In this document: positions 1 to 7,983 of the stretch, piece after piece
Layout: the number at the start of each line of letters is the position of its first letter
How positions within the stretch are numbered: the first letter of the stretch is position 1
Assembly: GCA_945885485.1 (NCBI GenBank)
Contig: CAMCYT010000024.1
Coordinates: 1 to 18,504, forward strand
Source of the DNA: Prosthecobacter debontii
GTDB taxonomy: Bacteria > Verrucomicrobiota > Verrucomicrobiia > Verrucomicrobiales > Akkermansiaceae
Length of the DNA: 18,504 nucleotides
Direction: 5' to 3'
Translations under genes and position numbers: made by a program
Notes under the pieces: generated by a model
What the model was told of the DNA's origin: nothing
The model's input: the letters and a program-made list of their open reading frames with translations, nothing else
The model's database searches: none

Positions 1-2
1 GT

Positions 3-1466
3 ATTGTACTTCACGTGGCAGATGAATTTGTCACAACTGAGATAAAATCTAAACTTAATAACCCAGGCGCGCTTAATGATATGCGCCAGATGATTTATGA
101 AAATCCCCGTGAGGTGATAGAGGATAGTTCTGCATCGTCTGACCAAACCTCATGGAGAGTCATGCCTTACCCGGCATCGGGAAGCCCGATGATCGCTACG
201 ACGATCCGCCTTTCTCGGAGATTGGAGCCATTTCTCAAGGTCCTTCGAAATTTAGGAAATGATGAAAACTTCCCCATAGTCACTCATGCGGTCAGTGCTC
301 CGTTGATCACTATGATGAGCTTGGCATCGGTTGTTAATACCTCAAGTAACAAACCTTTCGTCGCAGTTCTTCAATACCCATGGTTCACGGCCATGGCGTT
401 TTTCAATGAGCATGCGGATCTACGCTTGATCCGCTCAATTCAACATCGCGGCCAACGCTGCCCGGCAAACTTCTGGTCGTCGCTTGCTACGACCAATGCT
501 TCACTTGAGTTTGAAGATCCTGACATTTATCTTCTGCCGTTAGGCGATCAAGTTGACACAAAAATTTCTGATGATCTGAAAAGAAATTTCCCAAATTCGC
601 AGATCGAAACAGCTTATTTTTCAGAAGTATCGCCGCTTCCAGTATGGGCTCCTGAGCCTGTATTGAGTGTTGCTGATACGGCCTCGCAGAATGGCGAGAC
701 ACAGAGCCATACCTTTAGCACATTGCGCGCGGAACGATGGTTTCTGCAGGATTTCCTGCCTATATCCGCCCAAGATCAGGCCTTGTTTCCATCGCAAAAT
801 GAAATCCGCTTACTTAGGTATTTTAAAATCGCTAAAAAGGCCATGCTCGTAGCATTACTGCTGATGATTCTTTCAATGATTTTCAGCGTATATGGTTATA
901 TGCGTAAGCCAGAATGGAGTGTCAATGATACTGAAGCAGGTATCATCAAACAAAAAATGATGATGCTGAGCTCGGAAAAAGCTAGAATGGATCACTGGAA
1001 TGTCTTGCTGGATGATCGTTCTAAGGCATGGTCTTCGATGGAAATGATCACTTTGCTCTTTCCTGAAAAGTCTAATTTATTAGTGAATAGTTTCAATCTT
1101 GCTATTCGCACGGAGGCTGTCCCCAAGCAAACTAAGGTAGGATTTTTTAAAGAATGGAAAATCACTGGATTCGCCAGAAACGAGAGCATAGACAGTCTTA
1201 ATTTAATTAATTCTCGTGAGGGAATTACAGCCAAGTTTGCGAATTTTTTAAAGATTACAGGGGATTCAAGCTTCGACCCAAAACCAGCAAGCCGAAATCT
1301 CGTGACTAATTTGACAATCAAAGAAAATCCAAAATTTTTACCGAGGTCTGTCGAAGATGTTCAAGATTTCGACTCATCAACTTATTCATTCACCTTTGAG
1401 CTAACGATCGTTCAACGCTTTGATGCGACTGATACATTGGCAATTCCCATAACCAAAGCACCCTAA
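3..1466 (+). CDS. PilM/PilN-type (GspL-like) inner-membrane assembly protein, 5' partial
   Basis: The frame is open to the first base, and a GTG at 15 is the first in-window start candidate. The gene probably begins upstream, because the PilM-like core sits too close to that GTG. Counting from the GTG, residues ~50-155 resemble the second half of an actin-like PilM/GspL cytoplasmic domain, including a degenerate phosphate-2-like strand pair (KPFVAVLQYPWFTAMAFF, then LRLIRSIQHRG). One transmembrane helix follows at ~275-295 (AMLVALLLMILSMIFSVYG), then a periplasmic part to 483 with a PilN-like ending. This is the GspL layout, i.e. PilM fused to PilN. The gene is followed after 7 nt by a PilO-like gene, then PilP-like and secretin genes, which is the pilM-N-O-P-Q order. 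Its role would be to couple the cytoplasmic ATPase to the periplasmic alignment complex. The usual Gly-rich nucleotide-binding signature is not visible, so ATP binding is doubtful. Family assignment rests on topology, context and weak motifs. Confidence 0.6.
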   Translation: MVLHVADEFVTTEIKSKLNNPGALNDMRQMIYENPREVIEDSSASSDQTSWRVMPYPASGSPMIATTIRLSRRLEPFLKVLRNLGNDENFPIVTHAVSAPLITMMSLASVVNTSSNKPFVAVLQYPWFTAMAFFNEHADLRLIRSIQHRGQRCPANFWSSLATTNASLEFEDPDIYLLPLGDQVDTKISDDLKRNFPNSQIETAYFSEVSPLPVWAPEPVLSVADTASQNGETQSHTFSTLRAERWFLQDFLPISAQDQALFPSQNEIRLLRYFKIAKKAMLVALLLMILSMIFSVYGYMRKPEWSVNDTEAGIIKQKMMMLSSEKARMDHWNVLLDDRSKAWSSMEMITLLFPEKSNLLVNSFNLAIRTEAVPKQTKVGFFKEWKITGFARNESIDSLNLINSREGITAKFANFLKITGDSSFDPKPASRNLVTNLTIKENPKFLPRSVEDVQDFDSSTYSFTFELTIVQRFDATDTLAIPITKAP

Positions 1467-1473
1467 TGACTTA

Positions 1474-2007
1474 ATGTACAAGAACACCATCATCATTTTC
1501 GGCATTGTGATCCCAATGGTGATTGCTGCGTCAGTCGTGGGAATTTGCTGGGTCCTCAAGGGAAAAGTTTCCACCATATACGAGACAAGAGTCCAGCAAT
1601 ACAAAACCGTTCAAATGAGCAAATTGTCGGCAAATGCAATCGAAAGCCAAGTTATCAGTCAAAGGTATCTATTTAAGCAGTGGTCAGAAGTCATAGAGCA
1701 AGATTCTTTTACTCTCCTCAACGCGAATATGAAAATATTAGCCGGAAAGCTTCCTACCAAAGAGTTTCAACAACCTATTCCCGAGCGGATGATTAATAAA
1801 ATCGGATTTGGAACTGTCTCGGCACAGAATTCTAAGGCACTTAAGTTCAATCTTAAGGGGGACTATAGGACAGCTCAAAAAGCTTTGCTCGAACTGGAAA
1901 CTCGCATGCCTAATTTACAATTACAGGATTTTCGTATTGATCCCAATACTAATACAGATTCAAACCTGCTTAATATCCAAGTGACTTACACCGCCTGGGA
2001 GAAATAA
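1474..2007 (+). CDS. PilO/GspM-like inner-membrane alignment protein
   Basis: This 177-residue protein has a very short cytoplasmic N-terminus, one transmembrane helix at ~5-28 (IIIFGIVIPMVIAASVVGI), a probable coiled stretch to ~60, and a C-terminal alpha/beta domain at ~115-177. In that domain the pattern GDYRTAQKALLELETRMPNL followed by strands recalls the ferredoxin-like fold of PilO/GspM. Such proteins pair with PilN or GspL in the periplasm and align the motor with the secretin. The gene starts 7 nt after the preceding stop and is followed 17 nt later by the PilP-like gene, so co-transcription is likely. No Shine-Dalgarno is visible before the ATG. Sequence identity to characterised PilO proteins looks low; the call rests on size, topology and position. 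A counterpart of the Akkermansia pilus-locus PilO-like protein (Amuc_1100) is possible, but this protein is much shorter. Confidence 0.55.
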   Translation: MYKNTIIIFGIVIPMVIAASVVGICWVLKGKVSTIYETRVQQYKTVQMSKLSANAIESQVISQRYLFKQWSEVIEQDSFTLLNANMKILAGKLPTKEFQQPIPERMINKIGFGTVSAQNSKALKFNLKGDYRTAQKALLELETRMPNLQLQDFRIDPNTNTDSNLLNIQVTYTAWEK

Positions 2008-2024
2008 CCTTCATAGAACTGAAA

Positions 2025-2711
2025 ATGAAAACTAAGCCCAGCATAGCAGCTTTCATTGTAGCTAAAACTACGATAATGATTGTATGCCTGAGTTTTATTC
2101 CGATCCGAAATATTTCAGCTCAAAGCGCGGATATTTTTCAGTCTCTTGCCGACTCGCCAAAGACAACGGCTCAGGCAAATCTGACGGAAACAAATCCAGA
2201 TATCGAGTTGATTAAATCAAAGCCATCTCGTTTTGCCATTGGAAATGTTGAGTTATACATTGCAGCGCGTATGGCGGACTTTTCCATGAAAAACAGGGCA
2301 ACGGATGTATTTGGACTGTATCAGGACCTCAAATCTAAACCGCCTATCAATACTCCGAATCCACTCGTCAAAGTGCCAACTAACTTTGCACCTAAAGCTC
2401 TGGCTGAAATCATCAAAGGCATCAAAGTCTCTACGATTATGGTTAAGGAAAAGAGCTTCCTAGTGGGAGACAGAGTTATCAAAGAATTGGAAGAACTTCC
2501 GATTTCATATGATCAGGGTAGAATAAAACATCTAAAAGTAATGAAGGTTGAACCGAAAAAAATCATTTTTAAAGACCTCGATGGTGGCATAGAAGCCGTA
2601 CTTAAATTAGAGGTTTTACCTCTCGGAATGGAAGCTGGCGACACCAGATTGGTACCAGAAGGAATGGTTCAGCCAACAAAAAATCAACCCCTCGTAATCG
2701 GAAGCGAGTAA
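2025..2711 (+). CDS. PilP/GspC-like periplasmic linker protein
   Basis: This is a 228-residue protein with an N-terminal signal peptide or anchor (hydrophobic ~8-28, candidate cleavage after NISAQS). No lipobox Cys is evident, unlike classical PilP lipoproteins. The middle part is helical and low in similarity. The C-terminal part (~125-205) is strand-rich, with 'FLVGDRVIKELEELPISYDQ' followed by 'KVMKVEPKKIIFKDLDGG'. That is the GspC homology-region / PilP type of beta-sandwich, in which a 'what is regulated, where, and with which Asp-Gly turn' repeat is typical. Such proteins bridge PilN/PilO (or GspL/M) to the N0 domain of the secretin. Position directly before the secretin gene supports this. 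The stop at 2709-2711 is 49 nt before the secretin ATG. Assignment is by context and fold-like pattern rather than a diagnostic motif. Confidence 0.5.
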   Translation: MKTKPSIAAFIVAKTTIMIVCLSFIPIRNISAQSADIFQSLADSPKTTAQANLTETNPDIELIKSKPSRFAIGNVELYIAARMADFSMKNRATDVFGLYQDLKSKPPINTPNPLVKVPTNFAPKALAEIIKGIKVSTIMVKEKSFLVGDRVIKELEELPISYDQGRIKHLKVMKVEPKKIIFKDLDGGIEAVLKLEVLPLGMEAGDTRLVPEGMVQPTKNQPLVIGSE

Positions 2712-2716
2712 ATTGC

Positions 2717-2747
2717 TTGGCTTATTCGTCATTTTTGTTAGTATAAC
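2717..2747 (+). promoter_or_regulatory. Possible sigma70-type promoter in front of the secretin gene
   Basis: In the short gap before the secretin start, TTGGCT (2717-2722) is followed after 19 nt by TATAAC (2742-2747). Transcription would begin near 2754, only a few bases before the ATG at 2761, giving an almost leaderless message. The spacing is longer than ideal and the -35 is weak, and the gap is AT-rich, so chance is a real possibility. If active it would allow the secretin and motor genes to be expressed apart from the alignment genes upstream. Confidence 0.25.
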
Positions 2748-2760
2748 TTTTATTCGCATT

Positions 2761-4494
2761 ATGAAAAACCATCGAATTCATCTATCTCTAGCTGTATTCT
2801 TCATCAACTTTGCAACGTTTTCGTATGCTCAGGATGCAGATCCACAAGCCAAGGATCCCGCTGTTACTGAGCCTGCAGCACCGGTTAATCCGGTTGCGCC
2901 TGCCGATGTTCCCGTGATCGGCTCTGAGGTCCCAGTGGATCCGAATGCTCCAGTGGATCCAAATACTCCGGTGGCAGAAACGCCAGATGGCTACATCATC
3001 AAAGATGCGGCCTTGAACGATATTTTCCAGTTTTTAGCTAAATCTGCGGGTCGCCAGTACTTCCATAACCTTTCCATCGCTGGCCCAGAATTCCAAGTCA
3101 CAGGTAATCTCGGGGACGGGGAGCCACTTAACCAGATGGAGGAACTTGCGTTCATGTATGGGATTACCCTTCATACCAAAGGTAACACGATTTACGCACT
3201 TACAGAGGCTCAGCTGGCTAAGTTACCCAGCGCGGAATGGCACTATCAGCTCCAATATTTACGCCCCACAGATATCGCGTCCATTAAGCAGCTTATCATG
3301 CCCATGCTTACACCAGGCACAGGGATTGTTAACTTTGAGACTAAAACCAACACAGTCGTCATCATCGATACAGCGACCCGTATCGAAGCAGCTCGAAATC
3401 TATTGCATAACATCGACAAGGCTAAAGGCCAGATCATCGTCGAAACGAAAATCCTCAGAATCAATTCTAGCGCAGGTGAAAAACTGGGCGTGAACTGGGC
3501 AGATAGTCTAGGGACTCTAGGCGTTCCAATCGAGGTAACGGGCCAACTAGGAAATCTCTTTGGGTTGCCGACAAAGCTAACTGGTACACCACCACTGTCA
3601 TCACCAGCCGGAGGATTCACCGCTAAAGCAGGGAGTATTATTTTAACCCCGGTACAGCTTAGCGGCGTTCTTAAGGCTTTGAATGAGGGAGGTGTTTCTA
3701 ATCAGGTGTCTAACCCGACGTTAATCACAGAGGATAATGAGGCAGCGACTATTTCGATCATTGATCGTGTTCCTATCATCACGTCCACCACAACCCCAAG
3801 TACCACTGGCGCGCCAACAGTGAGTGAGGAAGTTCGTTACAAAATCGATATATCAGATAGAGCTATCACTGAGGATCCTCAAAACCATCGTGAGATCGGT
3901 ATCTCGATTGCCGTCACTCCCACATTGCTTCCAGACGGCACAATAAGGATGAAAATGCGCCCGCGTTCAGCTCAAATTACCGGATTTGTGCAGGGTGTTG
4001 GCGTAGAAGGATTGGACGGAAATAGTTACCCAAGAGTGACCGAATCCATGATTGAAACTCTCGCTAGAATTCCTGATGGAGATTCGCTGATTGTAGGTGG
4101 CTTTTATGGTGAAATCCAAAGCGATGATAAGAACAAAGTCCCATTATTTGGAGATATCCCTATCTTAAATTTCTTATTCAAAAGCAAAGAGACCAGCAAA
4201 TCCCAGACATCTTTGGTATTTATTGTAACTCCAACTTCATATAATCCGGCTGCAACTGGAGAAACGAGCCGAGTAAGTAAAAATCTACAAAATAAGAGTG
4301 AGCTGCCGTATGACTATAACTCGGCGAATCCGTATAACCCAGGACCAGGGCACGAACCCAATCTTGATAGAACTCTCCGTGGTATGCAGCCAAGCCAAGC
4401 GCCTTATTATCCTCAGGCTGATGAACTTCTCCCTGAGGTAAAGGCAGATCGAAGCTCATCTTCAAAACCAAAGCCCAGCAGGCATAAACGCTAA
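2761..4494 (+). CDS. gspD: Outer-membrane secretin (GspD/PilQ superfamily)
   Basis: This protein forms the multimeric outer-membrane channel of the pilus/secretion system. The ATG at 2761 gives a normal signal peptide (MKNHRIHLSLAVFFINFATF...AQD); a TTG at 2713 in the same frame would put an unlikely hydrophobic stretch in front. After cleavage there is a Pro/Ala/Asp-rich linker (~25-65) with a PVDPN(A/T) tandem repeat. An N-terminal ring domain follows at ~78-140, then an N1-like KH domain at ~155-225 (LQYLRPTDIASIKQLI, then NTVVIIDT, then ARNLLHNID), and the secretin beta-barrel domain at ~300-495. The barrel includes the strongly conserved ending VPLFGDIPILNFLFK (~460-474) and 'SLVFIVTP'. 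The last ~80 residues are Asn/Pro/Ser-rich and end in a basic tail. At 577 residues it fits the smaller secretins and has fewer N-domains than GspD of classical T2SS. GspD versus PilQ cannot be decided from the sequence. Confidence 0.9.
   Translation: MKNHRIHLSLAVFFINFATFSYAQDADPQAKDPAVTEPAAPVNPVAPADVPVIGSEVPVDPNAPVDPNTPVAETPDGYIIKDAALNDIFQFLAKSAGRQYFHNLSIAGPEFQVTGNLGDGEPLNQMEELAFMYGITLHTKGNTIYALTEAQLAKLPSAEWHYQLQYLRPTDIASIKQLIMPMLTPGTGIVNFETKTNTVVIIDTATRIEAARNLLHNIDKAKGQIIVETKILRINSSAGEKLGVNWADSLGTLGVPIEVTGQLGNLFGLPTKLTGTPPLSSPAGGFTAKAGSIILTPVQLSGVLKALNEGGVSNQVSNPTLITEDNEAATISIIDRVPIITSTTTPSTTGAPTVSEEVRYKIDISDRAITEDPQNHREIGISIAVTPTLLPDGTIRMKMRPRSAQITGFVQGVGVEGLDGNSYPRVTESMIETLARIPDGDSLIVGGFYGEIQSDDKNKVPLFGDIPILNFLFKSKETSKSQTSLVFIVTPTSYNPAATGETSRVSKNLQNKSELPYDYNSANPYNPGPGHEPNLDRTLRGMQPSQAPYYPQADELLPEVKADRSSSSKPKPSRHKR
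2932..2967 (+). repeat. 18-bp tandem repeat in the secretin linker
   Basis: Two adjacent 18-bp units (2932-2949 and 2950-2967) each begin CCAGTGGATCC. They differ at two positions and encode PVDPNA and PVDPNT. A third, partial unit (PVAETP) follows. They lie in the Pro-rich spacer just after the signal peptide, so copy-number change would only alter linker length. Confidence 0.75.
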
Positions 4495-4526
4495 TTGAAG
4501 TATCTCGGTTACAATGGGCAAATCGC

Positions 4527-5105
4527 ATGTCGGCAGAATTTAAAATACCACCTCAGGCACCAGAATCGTCGGTAAGCGAGGCTTCTGCAGCTATTGTTGA
4601 GAGCTGTCTTGTCAAAACGGCTGAAGCTTTAAGTCAAGTAGGAGCGGCCTCAGATGACGATATATTCAAAGCCCTCACAATGGCTCGCGAGGCTCAAAAT
4701 AATGGGAAGCCCGTCGATTTAATTGAAATCACGGCAAGGGTTTTGGGCCATGATGAAGAACACATTAGCAAGGCGATTTCTGAGTTAAGCTCTGCTGTCG
4801 CAACAACGATGAGTCCATCTCCTCCATACATCCCTTTCGCCAACAAGCTCATAGCACCGTCCGCATTCTACGAATCTTTTGATGCATTGCATCGTCTTGG
4901 TAAATTGCTATTGGTGCCGGTGCTATATGCAGAAGATACGGATGCAATCGCAACAGGCTCAGTGAATCCAATCGCAGCTAAGATTTTTAGTGAGCAAGTT
5001 TATCAAGTGGTTTCCAAGCGATTTGGTATTCGGCCTTTTATTACCGTTGTCAGAATGGACTATGAATCATGGTCGTTTCTTTGCCGTAAGCATTTTGAAT
5101 TTTAA
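4527..5105 (+). CDS. Small protein resembling a free-standing GspE/MshE N-terminal domain
   Basis: This 192-residue soluble protein has no signal peptide, no membrane helix and no Walker motif. The first ~35 residues are Ala/Ser/Pro-rich. Residues ~40-90 look helical (DDDIFKALTMAREAQNNGK, then DLIEITARVLGHDEEHISKAI). Residues ~105-190 follow the pattern of GspE N-terminal (MshEN-like) domains: FDALHRLGKLLLVPVLYAED, a 'VNPIAAKIFSEQVYQVV' helix, then a strand with a variable FGIRPFITVVR. It sits 32 nt after the secretin gene and 18 nt before the GspE-type ATPase, which carries its own N-terminal domain. I infer an accessory or ligand-sensing partner of the ATPase; in other systems MshEN domains bind c-di-GMP, but the consensus binding residues are not clearly present here. 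This is a fold-level guess, and it could equally be an unrelated lineage-specific protein. Confidence 0.45.
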   Translation: MSAEFKIPPQAPESSVSEASAAIVESCLVKTAEALSQVGAASDDDIFKALTMAREAQNNGKPVDLIEITARVLGHDEEHISKAISELSSAVATTMSPSPPYIPFANKLIAPSAFYESFDALHRLGKLLLVPVLYAEDTDAIATGSVNPIAAKIFSEQVYQVVSKRFGIRPFITVVRMDYESWSFLCRKHFEF

Positions 5106-5123
5106 CTCTAAATCTGTCAGCAC

Positions 5124-6821
5124 GTGATCGACTTCGATGGCATATCCTTCAATGATCTGATCAGCAATCGAATTATGGCTGAATTGGGGAATCATGACCC
5201 TAGTTTCGCAGAACTATCCCAAGATCAGGTTCCTAACCGTGTCACACGTTATAGCTTCATGGCGCTGGTGGCAAAACTGAATGGACTGGCATTTTTCCCA
5301 AAAGTCGCGGAATTCTGTGATCCATCTCTGCACGTATATTGCGATGCAACAGTCATGACCCGTGCTTTCTTCGCTCCTTTGTGTTTATCGGGCACAGATA
5401 AGCTGATCGTTATCACGGCAAATCCATGGAACCCAATTGCCGAAGAATATCTCGCGCCTAGGTTTCCAGATTTGGAGATCGTCAAAGTCGTTACTCTAGC
5501 GACCGAAATCGCTCACGCCATTGAATCTGTCGGGGGCAATAATGGGCCAAGCCGGTCAGATCTGGAAGCGATCGATGTCGAAGACATGGATGATGGAATC
5601 TACGACTTTGATGTCACCACTGACTATGTAGAGCCAATGGCTCAGCTAGTCGCTATGGTTATGTCGGATGCTGTTAGAACCCAGGCATCAGATATTCATT
5701 TCAAGGTTGAAAAAGAGTCATTTTACTATGCATTCAGGGTAGATGGTGACATCGGGCGGAAAGTGGAAATTCCCATGAAGCTCAAGGATAGGCTAGATGC
5801 ATTCCTGCTGAACTTGATGCGCCTTCCGACGGAGATTCGAAATACAGTTCCTGGTATTTCCGGGCGTTTCACAATTTCTTACTTTCACCGGCCTATCGAT
5901 ATTCGCTACGAGAGGCATAGGACATATCGCGGATATCACATTACGATGCGTCTTCTCGATAAGAGCAATATCAACGTGACGCTCGGCAAAGGAACTCTTG
6001 CCTTTGATGAGCAGACGATGTTCGCACTGGGTAAAGTCATGAAAATTCCATCTGGAATCATCGTGATGTCTGGCCCGACAGGATCAGGAAAATCAACTAC
6101 GCTGAATGCTATCTTACGTGAGTTAAATCGACCTGAGGTCAACATTCTAACCTTGGAAAACCCGGTGGAAGACGAAGTTCCCGGAATTACCCACTGCGAC
6201 TTGAAAAATGCGAAAGAATTCAAGCCGATGATCGCATCCTTCCTGCGTTCAGACCCAGATATTATTTTGATGGGTGAAGTTCGTGACCTTGACTCTGCAG
6301 AGCTTGCTATTGAGGCCGCGGTTACGGGACACAAAGTGCTAACCACCATCCACACCGCTAGGGCATCTCAGATCATTGAGCGCTTCGAACAGCTCGGTAT
6401 CGAGCGCTGGAAAATCGCCCAAACTCTCAAAGCAGCATGTGCTCAGCGTTTGGTGAAGATGCTTTGCCCGTATTGTAAAGAGCCGGCAGCGGGAATTTCT
6501 GAATTTGAGCGCAAAACCTTTGCCTTGGATGAATCTTGGGCCGATGTCCCAATCAATAAAGCACGCGATGGAGGTTGTTCTGAGTGTCGAAATACGGGCT
6601 ATTCTGGACGGACCGCCGTGTTGGAAATTATTCCAATTACACCAAAAGTTTCAGATCAGCTTTCCAAAGGAGAAATAAGCCCTTATGAATTGGAAGTAAA
6701 AATTGCAAATGAGGGAATCCTCCCAAATTTGCGCCGAAGTGGCTTGAAACTGCTTAGGGAAGGAAAAACAGACCTTGCTGCACTCAGTAAGGTCATTGAT
6801 ATGACCTACACCGATGAGTGA
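5124..6821 (+). CDS. gspE: GspE/PilB-family assembly ATPase
   Basis: This is the cytoplasmic hexameric ATPase that powers pilin or pseudopilin assembly. The order is an N-terminal GspE_N-like domain (~40-150), the N2-type domain (~170-290), then the RecA-like core. In the core are the Walker A GPTGSGKSTT (~317-326), the Asp box TLENPVEDEVPG (~345), the Walker B DPDIILMGEVRD (~377-388) and the His box VTGHKVLTTIHTARA (~400). A zinc-binding tetracysteine, CPYC (~448) and CSEC (~486), marks the PilB/GspE group as opposed to the retraction ATPase PilT. At 565 residues it has normal family length. The GTG at 5124 lies 18 nt after the previous stop. An ATG at 5175 is an alternative that would drop 17 residues without touching any domain. 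The stop overlaps the start of the GspF-type gene by 8 nt, implying translational coupling. All catalytic motifs are intact. Confidence 0.95.
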   Translation: MIDFDGISFNDLISNRIMAELGNHDPSFAELSQDQVPNRVTRYSFMALVAKLNGLAFFPKVAEFCDPSLHVYCDATVMTRAFFAPLCLSGTDKLIVITANPWNPIAEEYLAPRFPDLEIVKVVTLATEIAHAIESVGGNNGPSRSDLEAIDVEDMDDGIYDFDVTTDYVEPMAQLVAMVMSDAVRTQASDIHFKVEKESFYYAFRVDGDIGRKVEIPMKLKDRLDAFLLNLMRLPTEIRNTVPGISGRFTISYFHRPIDIRYERHRTYRGYHITMRLLDKSNINVTLGKGTLAFDEQTMFALGKVMKIPSGIIVMSGPTGSGKSTTLNAILRELNRPEVNILTLENPVEDEVPGITHCDLKNAKEFKPMIASFLRSDPDIILMGEVRDLDSAELAIEAAVTGHKVLTTIHTARASQIIERFEQLGIERWKIAQTLKAACAQRLVKMLCPYCKEPAAGISEFERKTFALDESWADVPINKARDGGCSECRNTGYSGRTAVLEIIPITPKVSDQLSKGEISPYELEVKIANEGILPNLRRSGLKLLREGKTDLAALSKVIDMTYTDE

Positions 6822-7956
6822 TTCTTCATCAAATAATAAACCTGCCAATAAGCTTTCATCTGCAACTGCAAAGAAAGTAAAGAAAGACGTATTTGGTAAA
6901 CCAATCAAGCCCGCGCCATTCAGCAAAAAGGATCTGATAGGAATCTTCCGTGGGTTGGGATCAATGTTGAGAGCTCAGATCAACACTTCTGATGCATTAA
7001 AATATTACGCGCAGGGACTAGCTGATAAGAACATAAGTGATACTCTCGATGCAATTCGTGAAGATATTGCGGCTGGGATTAACGTTCACGAGGCGTTTCG
7101 ACGAAGTGAGCGTTTTGATGATACGATAGTTGGACTTATTCAAGCGGGCTCTGATGCGGGTCAGTTGCATGAAGCGTTTAGATCATTGGCTTTACGTCTT
7201 ACCAGTGAACTCAAATTTAAAAAAGCACTCAAGAAAGCGACTGTTCAGCCAGGCATCATCATAGGAGTTTTGATAGGAGCCTTCATTGTATCGCAGGTAA
7301 AAATTGTTCCTCAAGTGGAAGAAATGTTGGCAGGTGTGGGAGCAAAGCCTGATGGCATGACTGCGATATCGTTCGCTATCAGTCATTTTGTACAATCCAT
7401 TTGGCATGTTTTTATTATCTCGCTCATCGCATTGGGCATAACCATTGCGAAAGTGGAGAAGGTGCAGGGAGTGATCATGGGTGTCGCCATGTCAAAATGG
7501 AGATTACTTCGGCTGTTGGTCATGTCGCTTCGTCAAATGACCTTCCTTTCAACGATTAAACTGTTGCACTCAAACGGCATCAATTTAGCGAAGTCGATTC
7601 GGGTTTCTGCAAACAGTGTTAAAGGGACGCCGTTTTACGCTGAACTCAGAGAGGCGGCGGATAGGTATGAGAATGCGGGTGTTCCACTTTCAACGGCGTT
7701 TGCTAAATATACCTCTGTCGATTCGCAGATCACTCACATGCTTTCGATTGGTGAAAAATCTGCTTCGCTGGATTCGCAGTTAGAAATGCTTACTTTGATG
7801 TATGAAGAGGACGCAGAGAATTATATGGCCGTGTTTGCGGCTACGGTCAGCTTTGTGGTATTAATTATTGCGGTTACAATCATCGCGGGTGTCTTTGTCG
7901 GCACATTCTTACCGATCTTCTTGATGGGTCCGAAGATGATGGAAAGCGGCGTCTAA
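6814..7956 (+). CDS. gspF: GspF/PilC-family inner-membrane platform protein
   Basis: This polytopic protein forms the rotor or platform on which the ATPase acts. It has 380 residues, slightly short for the family because the N-terminal leader is brief and Lys/Ser-rich. Two T2SSF repeats are visible. The first is at ~35-160 (GLGSMLRAQINTSDALKYYA, then AFRRSERFDDTIVGLIQAG, then LRLTSELKFKKALKKATVQP) and the second at ~240-365 (LRQMTFLSTIKLLHSNGINL, then THMLSIGEKSASLDSQLEML). Three hydrophobic segments are placed as in the family, at ~145-165, ~190-212 and ~340-370. The ATG overlaps the end of the ATPase gene by 8 nt, the usual E-F order. It is followed after 27 nt by a small membrane-protein gene. 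Assignment is secure; whether it should be called GspF or PilC depends on the unseen pilin genes. Confidence 0.93.
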   Translation: MSDSSSNNKPANKLSSATAKKVKKDVFGKPIKPAPFSKKDLIGIFRGLGSMLRAQINTSDALKYYAQGLADKNISDTLDAIREDIAAGINVHEAFRRSERFDDTIVGLIQAGSDAGQLHEAFRSLALRLTSELKFKKALKKATVQPGIIIGVLIGAFIVSQVKIVPQVEEMLAGVGAKPDGMTAISFAISHFVQSIWHVFIISLIALGITIAKVEKVQGVIMGVAMSKWRLLRLLVMSLRQMTFLSTIKLLHSNGINLAKSIRVSANSVKGTPFYAELREAADRYENAGVPLSTAFAKYTSVDSQITHMLSIGEKSASLDSQLEMLTLMYEEDAENYMAVFAATVSFVVLIIAVTIIAGVFVGTFLPIFLMGPKMMESGV

Positions 7957-7983
7957 GATTTTTATTTAACAAATCGAAAACCT

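Noticed and set aside
2713..2760. TTG start 16 codons upstream of the secretin ATG
   Set aside because: It overlaps nothing useful, adds a second hydrophobic stretch in front of an ordinary signal peptide, and the ATG at 2761 fits secreted-protein rules.
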